A stretch of DNA of 64,000 nt, taken from contig NW_025317357.1 of the NCBI RefSeq assembly GCF_018873765.1, positions 186,001-250,000 on the forward strand. The letters run 5' to 3'. The DNA is from Telopea speciosissima (Eukaryota; Streptophyta; Magnoliopsida; Proteales; Proteaceae). The position numbers and the translations under genes are program-made. The notes below the pieces were generated by a model. It worked only from the letters and a program-made list of their open reading frames with translations, searched no databases and was not told the DNA's origin. Each line of letters begins with the position of its first letter. The first letter of the stretch is position 1. This document shows positions 57,550 through 64,000 of this stretch, piece by piece.

Positions 57550-57900
57550 TACTTATAATATAGGTCGTACGCATTACTTTTTCCTCTAGTCTATTGCCAT
57601 GCTTTAAAATAAGACCTCCTGAAATACATGTTTACTACAACAAGATCTTAATCTATTCAATGTTTTAGAACTATGTCTATTACCTCATTCCTTCCCACAT
57701 CCATACAGCACTACTTGCAAAAGTAATTAATACAGTGGTAATCCATCAGTTGTTTACAAAACCTTTCTCAATATCACTAGTACTCATATTATAGGTCGTA
57801 CACCTTACTTTTTCCTCTAGTCTATTGCCATGCTTTAAAATAAGACGACCTAAAATACATGTTTACTACAACAAGATCGTAATCTATTCAATGTTTTAGA
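57550..57900. repeat. tandem duplication, second copy split by a LINE
   Basis: Copy one is 57550-57756. Copy two starts at 57781 and runs to 57900, then continues at 59744-59830 on the far side of the RTE element. Shared blocks include ctctagtctattgccatgct and cattccttcccaca. Confidence 0.9.
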
Positions 57901-59734
57901 TAGCTAAGATGAGAGAAAGGAAGAGTAGAGATTTCGATCAGGTGAGGTGTATCAAGAGTAATGAGGGAAGAGTGTTGGTCAGGGATGAGGACATTTGTGA
58001 AGAGACGGAATGAGTATATTTGTGAACTATTAAATGGAGATAGGTCGAATAGAAACAAGCCGAACAACTATATTATTCAATAAGACACCACAAGATATAG
58101 ATATGTACGAAAATTTAATGTGGCGGAAGTTAAAGAAGCCTTAAGAAAGATGAAAGTAAGTAAGACACCAGGCCCAAATGAGATGCCAATAGTATTTTTG
58201 GAAGACCCTAGGAGATTGTGGGGTTTATTAGTCATGCCAGATGAATGGAGGAGAAGCATTGTAGTCCCAGTCTAGAAAAACAAAGGTAATAAAGTTGCAA
58301 TAACTATAGAAGCATAAAGTTAATGAGTCACACTATGAAACTTTGGGAGAAGGTTATTGAAGCCCGTTTGAGAAGAGAGACTCGTATCTCGGTGAACCAA
58401 TTTGGCTTTATGCCAAGCAGTTCCACGACAAAAGCTTACTACTTATTGAGGCGGCTCATCGAAAGATATAGAGATAGCAAGAAGGATCTACATATGGTCT
58501 TTATTGACCTAGCAAAAGCTTATGATCGAGTTCCTAGAGAATTAATCTGGAATATCCTAGTGAAGAGAGGGGTGTCGAGTATTTATGTGGATGTAATTAA
58601 AGATATGTACGATGGAGTGGTGACTAGTGTGAGATCTATGGGAGGCCAGGGTAAGGAATTCCCAATTACGATTGGGCTACATTAGGGATCAGCCTTAAGC
58701 CCTTACCTATTTGCTCTTATCATGGACGACCTAACCAAGAGCATCCAAGACGAGGTCCAGCGTTGTATGCTCTTCGACGGATGAGCCTAAAGCAAGGATC
58801 AAAGCTAAGTTAGAGCTTTGGAGATCTATCTTGGAAACAAGAGGTTTTAAGATTGGTAGAACGAGTCCTTCTATGATGGATATTGACATGGTGCGAATTG
58901 AGGAAAGAGAGATGCTGCAAAGCAACTATTTTAGATATCTGGGATCAATCATAAATAAAGAAGATGAAATAGAGGATGATGTTTCACAGAGTTAAAATGT
59001 GATGGTTGTAGTGGAGAAGTGTGTCCGGAGTGTTGTGTGACCGACGTATTCCTTTAAAGCTTAAAGGAAAGTTTTATAGGACTGTTGTACGACCGGTTAT
59101 GATGTATGGGGCAGAATGCTGGGCAGTTAAGAAGTGGCATATTGAGAAGCTTTGTGTAGCAGATATGAGGATGTTAAGATGGATGTGCAAAAAACCTAGG
59201 AAGGATAAAGTAAGAAATGAGCATATTAGAGCTGACTTGGGCGTTGCCCCTATCAATAACGAGCTCCGAGAGAGTCGTTTGAGGTGGTATGGTCATGTTC
59301 AAAGGAAGCCTAAGGACGCCCCAGTAAGGAGGAGTGATATGATCCCGATTGAAGGAGCTAAAAGAGCTAGGGGCAGGCCTAAAATGACCATAGGAGGAGA
59401 AGTTGCGAGGAAGGACATGCATAGTATAGGCCTTGTACCATATATGACCTTGGATAGAACCTATTGGAGGGCAAGGATATCTAGTTGAGATGTTCTTGAC
59501 TTGCTGGGCTGTGCCTCTTTCCTCTTACTTTCATTTTTCTTTTATTTTACATCTCTTTCAGTTGTCAGTTTCCGTTTTTCATTTCTCATCTCATTTCCCA
59601 CCCCTTTTTTCCCATATCTTCATTCCCCCTTCTTTGTTGTTTAGACCTCAGTTTTACCTATTTTGTTTTGTTTGGATCCATATAGCCGACCCCATTAAGT
59701 TGGGATAAGGCTGTGTTTGTTGTTGTTTTTGTTT
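57901..59734 (+). mobile_element. RTE-type LINE, 5'-truncated, with TSD
   Basis: Plus-strand insertion between tgttttaga at 57892-57900 and 59735-59743. It has the RT linker, RT and C-terminal region of plant RTE elements and ends ccattaagttgggataaggc...tgttgttgtttttg, the TTG-rich 3' terminus of that clade instead of a poly(A) tail. Endonuclease is missing. Confidence 0.88.
57960..59488 (+). pseudogene. RTE reverse transcriptase
   Basis: RDFDQVRCIKSNEGRVLVRD, MKVSKTPGPNEMP, NQFGFMPSSSTTKAYYLLRR, HMVFIDLAKAYDRVPRELIW and ITIGLH with a stop before QGSALSPYLF are RT blocks 1-5. The catalytic box is damaged: RCMLF is followed by DG and a stop instead of ADD (58762-58785). The open end 59021-59488 reads PLKLKGKFYRTVVRPVMMYG, MLRWMCKKPRKDKVRNEHIR and LRWYGHVQRKPKDAPVRR. 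Confidence 0.88.
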
Positions 59735-59830
59735 TGTTTTAGAACACTGTCTGTTACCTCATTCCTTCCCACATTCATACAGCACTACTTGCAAAATTAA
59801 TTAATACACTGATAATCCATCAGTTGTTTA

Positions 59831-60652
59831 GCTCCCCACTCCCCCCCCCCTCGCCAGACAAGAAATTGACTAATAGAATTGGTACTACTTCCCCAATCCA
59901 AGCATCCTTCATCACAAATTTGTGGGCAACATATATCCACTGTATTTTAATAGTCCCTCAAAAATACTTTAAATAATCCATTTACAAGCAATTGGGACGT
60001 GGAGACCTGTTACCACCAAAGTTAACAAGCACCTTCTTTGCCTGACAAATCAAATTCTTCCGTAATTTCGTTAAAAGGCGCGTCATCCAAACAAGGCTAG
60101 AAGGAAAGAAGTTCTGAGACCGATGTTCAATATGTACATACTTTGAAAGAGATCTTTTCATTATACAAACCTCAAATGATACAAACCTCAATTAAAGTCT
60201 GCAGAAATCCCAACAAAGAGAAAACCTCCATCGACCATTTGCTCCTAAGGTGGAAAAAAATGTAAACACTCCCCATGTATTGAGAATACTCAATTTTAAG
60301 TGGTTTCACATAGCAACAGTTTCACTTATATTCCTAGTGGTGCTTGAAACTATTACTTCTTATTGCAGGTTGGAAGCCTCTTCTAGAAGTTGAAATTTTG
60401 GTTTATTTAATTATATGAAAAAATCAGGGTTTTGATATTAGAAACCTCCAACATGAATAATAAGGTATTCTAATCACTTAAGGGATTAGGGTCAGAAAAC
60501 CTCATTTAATCCAGGATTGTAGGGATTAGGGATTCAAAATTGAAACCAGAATTTAGCAACTTCCCAAATAGCACCTTTGATTTAGAAACTCATAAAATAG
60601 CAAGTTGCCGAAATTAGCAGCTAGATTGGAAGATATGGGGTACTCTCAAAAA
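59831..60652. other. no gene seen; right part is probably LTR of copia G
   Basis: AT-rich, with a C run at 59845-59854. From about 60480 the text (aatagcaagttgccgaaa) recurs at 61590-61615, which suggests internal duplication inside the LTR that continues after the hAT-like element. Confidence 0.4.
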
Positions 60653-61481
60653 CATAGAACAAGAACTCACTGAAATCTTGGTAATATCTCGTTTTTTTTC
60701 AAAAACCAAAACGAGATTAGAGCCAAAATAGAAAAACTATATTATCTCGGCCGAGATCGAGATCTCGAACGTTCGATCGAGACTGAACCAAACCCATGTA
60801 TAAAAATGACTTAAACTCGACCAAGACCGCTCTCGGTAGTCTTGCTGGTTTCGGCACAGAAGCTCCAGAAAAAACCAAAAACTTGGTTTTGATCCCATTT
60901 TTCAACGAAAAAATCGTTGGATTGTGCGGAGATACTTCAACAAACATCGAACTTGCAAGATCTACAACAAATCCAAAGAACTTTGAAGAAGATTTGAACA
61001 TTCCAAGGTAACACTTTTCCCTATATCTCTTTTTTTCCAAAGAATATGTTCAAATCTTGGTGGTTGGGTGTCAATTTAATATATGTTACACTTTGGCCGA
61101 TCTATGACTTGATAGAGGTCTATGTTAAGATTGATGTATTTTACATTTTTACATTTCTAATGCTTATTTAAGTTGTTTTACATTAATTGTATGCTTTGAT
61201 AAATTATGTGTGAAAAAGGGCCTATTAGTATGTCGTAGCCTACCAAAGTCAAACTCCTATTTGGACTTTGATTTTGGAAAATCTGATAGCATCATTGTGT
61301 TTAAATGGCCCATAATAGGTTGTATGCCAAGTTTCATGACCAAACTAGGTCAAAAACCCACCGAAACCATCAAACAAGTTCAAAAACAAAAAAAAACAGT
61401 GCACTAACTCTCCGAGATCTCGGCCTAACTTGGTTTTTTGGTTGACTGAATTGGGGTCCGAAACTGAGTTCTCGAACCATG
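60653..61481. mobile_element. non-autonomous hAT-like element (CAWGGTT family), copy 3
   Basis: 829 bp, starting CATAGAACAAGAACTC and ending GAGTTCTCGAACCATG, between ctcaaaaa (60645-60652) and ctaaaaaa (61482-61489), a 7-of-8 TSD. It shares the aaaacagtgcacta / aaaatgcactatc and ccgagatctcgg blocks with the copy at 51020-51787. Confidence 0.72.
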
Positions 61482-61489
61482 CTAAAAAA

Positions 61490-61948
61490 AACAGGAAACC
61501 AAAATAGAAACAGTCTATTAAGGAGGACAGAATCAGAGAGTAACTGAAATAGCAAGTAGGAACCAGGTTTGAAGAAATCAAAGGGTTACCAAAATAGTAA
61601 GTTGCCGAAAATAGTGTAATAGGGCAGAGCCCTAGAACACCAGAACCAAGAGAGTGAAGAGAAGAGATGGAGAAGGAGAATGGAGAAGAGGGGCAGATTA
61701 GAAACTGATGATCGAAATTGATCAGTCCCCTGTCCCATAGCTTTATTTATATGTCAAACTTACAACCAATAATTCCCATCACAACTAGGAATCATAAGGG
61801 ACAGAAAAATGAAACATTATGTAACTAGGATTAGAACTAGGACTCAGACTTAAGAATCTAATATAATTACAAGGACACCAAAGATTGGAATCTTGATTAG
61901 AATAAGAATATTCTAATCGAGATTCTCATAGCTCGATATACTTCAACA
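61490..61948 (-). repeat. 3' LTR of copia G (left limit uncertain)
   Basis: Ends tatacttcaaca at 61948 on the plus strand, next to the polypurine tract ctctccctcaag (61949-61960). A TATA-like ctttatttatatg lies at 61740-61752. The LTR probably began left of the hAT-like element at 60653. Confidence 0.6.
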
Positions 61949-63958
61949 CTCTCCCTCAAGCTGGAGCGTACAAATCACCAAGACCCAGCTTGGAACAATT
62001 TCTTCGGAAGGTAGGTCCAAACAGCAGCTTGGTAAACATATCACCAAATTGATTAGCAGTATAAATGAACGAGGTAGAAACTAGCTTCTTCATAACAGCA
62101 TCACGAACAAAATGACAATCAACTTCTATGTGCTTACTACTTAGTCCCCTCATGAAATATTGGATTGCTAGCAATGTAAATAGCAGCCTAATTATCACAA
62201 AAGTGCAAAACATCTTCATAGGTTGAGTGATAGGAAACCCCAACTCCTGAGCAATGACTTAATCCACATTAACTCAGTTGTAGTATGTGCCATCGCCCTA
62301 TATTCAACTTAAACACTAGATCTGGCAATAGTAGTTTGTTTCTTGCTTTTCCAGGTGACTAAATTACTACCCACAAAGGTACAATAACCAGTAGTAGACC
62401 GCCTATCATCATTAGCACCAGCCCAATCAGGCTATCAGCATAAAAAAACCCAACCAAATTAGCATTCCGATTAGGCCGATAAATAAGACCCTTACCAAGA
62501 GCACTTTTTAGATATCGCAACACACGACAAGCAACATCCTAGTGAATTTTCTTTGGATATTGCATAAACTGACTAATAACTCCAACGGAAAAGGATATAT
62601 TTGTGTGGATGACAGTAAGATAAATGAGTTTCCTAACTAGTCTTCTATACCGATGAACATCTGTAAAATCCTCACTCTCAATGGACCCAAGCTTTGATGG
62701 GGATCCACGGGAGTATCTGAAGGTTTGGAAGCAAGCATTCTGGTATCAGTCAGTAGGTCAAGAACATATTCCTTTGAGATAAGCTAATACCTTTCTTGTT
62801 TCGCAACACTTTAATACCAAGGAAATAATTGAGAACATCCAAGTCTTTCATCTGAAAATGCTAATGAAGACATGACTTAACTTGAGTAATACTAGAAGTA
62901 TCATTACCAGATATAATAATATCATCCACATAGACCACCATCACCATCATTTTTTAGCCTTGATGATGAACAAAAACAGAATGCTCAGAATAACACTGTG
63001 AGAACCCAACCTTAGTGACAATGGAGCCTGAACTTATCAAACCATGGCCGTGGGGATTGTTTCAACCCATAAATTGACTTACTAAGCTTGCAAAATTTGG
63101 TAGAATTCTCCCCCTGAGCAACATACCCTGGAGGTTGCTCCATATAAACCTCCACTTGAACATTACCAGAGAGGCATTTTTTATATGCATCTGATATAAG
63201 GGCCAGTCAAAATTAACAGCCAGAGAAATAAGAATACGAACTGAATTCAAACGGGCAACAGGCGAGAAAATCTCAAAGTAATCAACACCATAGGTCTGAG
63301 TATAGCCCTTAGCAACTAATCGGGTCTTAAGCCGTTCAACAGAACCATCAGAATTATATTTCATAGTATAAACCCATCGACACTAGACAAGATCCTTTCC
63401 AAGAGGTAAAGAAACTAGAGTCCAAGTCTGTTGAGATAACAACACATCCATTTCTGTGTCCATTGCTGCCTTCTAGCCAGGGTGAGGTAACGCCTCACGG
63501 TGGGTCTAAGGAACAAAGTTAGTAGATAAAGCAGAAGCAAGAGGATTATAGTGGGATAGAAGATGAGAAATTGAGACATAGTTTTCAATAGGATAAACAA
63601 TTAAAGACTAGCGAGATTTCTGAGTACACGAGCGAGTGCCTTTACGAACAGCAATTGGAAAGTCGATCAAGACCTTAGCATCGAAATCAAATGGAGGGGC
63701 TGAAGGAATGGCGTCTGCAGTAGTGGATGGAAGCTCTGGAACACGAGAATCAGAAGGTGATGGATCACGTACAGTGGGGACCGGCTCAGCAATTGTAAGG
63801 GATGGTAAGATAGGTGGTCTATGGTGGCGACGATGATAGACATGAGCAAGCGGAGATGATGGGATGGGTATGGTCACAGGTAAAGATGGACCTAAAAAGT
63901 CATCAGAGGTCACAGTCATAGTTGTCATGGCGTCGCCATATCGCTGCCATGGCGTCAT
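61949..63958 (-). mobile_element. Ty1/copia element G, 3' part
   Basis: Minus-strand order: integrase-RT linker (63958-63608), RT (63364-62400), RNase H (62243-61956), polypurine tract. The gag and integrase would be right of the window. It belongs to a different copia lineage than B, C and F (IEVDCHFVRDAVMKKL ending). Confidence 0.8.
61956..63600 (-). pseudogene. copia G RT and RNase H
   Basis: 63364-63062 reads KTRLVAKGYTQTYGVDYFEI, FSPVARLNSVRILISLAV and LYQMHIKNASL (DVKNAFL altered). YVDDIIISGNDTS is encoded at about 62945-62905, in another frame. 62243-61956 reads SSKHIEVDCHFVRDAVMKKL, TANQFGDMFTKLL and CSKLGLGDLYAPA, the copia end. Stops and shifts in between. Confidence 0.78.
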
Positions 63959-64000
63959 ATCGCTAGAGAAGTGGGCATATCGACCACCGATATGGATGAT
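63917..64000. mobile_element. MITE start at window edge
   Basis: catagttgtcatggcgtcgc followed by catatcgc repeats. The related start catagttgtcaaggcagc is at 38867. The other end is outside the window. Confidence 0.5.

Overview
The window is nuclear DNA of a flowering plant, probably a woody species with a TE-rich genome and large introns. The evidence is a two-exon GT-2-type trihelix gene structure with plant splice sites, a plant SHI/STY-type gene copy, plant Ty1/copia, Ty3/gypsy, L1 and RTE elements, and hAT- and Mutator-type MITEs. There are no tRNA, rRNA, organellar, CRISPR or bacterial features. The species cannot be named from this sequence.

Layout. 1-6441: two nested Ty1/copia elements on the minus strand (A inserted in the 3' LTR of B). 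6442-11466: non-coding DNA with a 1 kb hAT-like element (8-bp TSD) and a gypsy-type LTR; it is probably part of a very long intron. 11467-12912: last two exons (+) of a sphingoid long-chain base kinase (LCBK1-like). 13000-17200: retroelement debris. 17209-20807: an L1-type LINE with a 16-bp TSD and internal deletions in endonuclease and RT. 20824-22480: hairpin, poly(A) scar, 3' flank of the next gene. 22481-26337 (-): complete three-exon GTL1-like double trihelix factor, the only complete protein-coding gene. 26338-29200: its promoter side. 29215-38660: a stack of LINE ORF1, copia D (+) split by a 3.4 kb LTR-like insertion with a 5-bp TSD, and copia C (-). 38670-39775: an inverted partial copy of the element at 7328-8361. 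41039-42195 (-): SHI/STY/LRP1-family pseudogene. 43500-45000: hAT-type MITEs. 45064-45118: possible first exon. 46233-46569 (-): terminal exon resembling plant ATG13. 48293-57522: the deepest nest: copia E holds a hAT MITE and a LINE 3' end and is broken by copia F, whose 5' LTR carries another hAT-like element and whose integrase is cut by a gag-only LTR element. 57550-59830: a tandem duplication split by an RTE-type LINE. 60300-64000: 3' half of copia G (-) with a hAT-like element in its LTR.

Function. Host content is one complete regulatory gene (GTL1-like), 3' ends of two cellular genes (sphingolipid kinase; probable autophagy ATG13) and one dead transcription-factor copy. All autonomous TE coding regions seen here carry stops, frameshifts or missing catalytic motifs. 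No new biological system was identified. The most unusual items are the 23-bp quasi-palindrome repeated four times in the 3.4 kb LTR, the hAT-like CAWGGTT family with matched 8-bp TSDs, two insertions that are little more than a poly(A) tail, and a PBS-bounded 212-bp unit in copia B.
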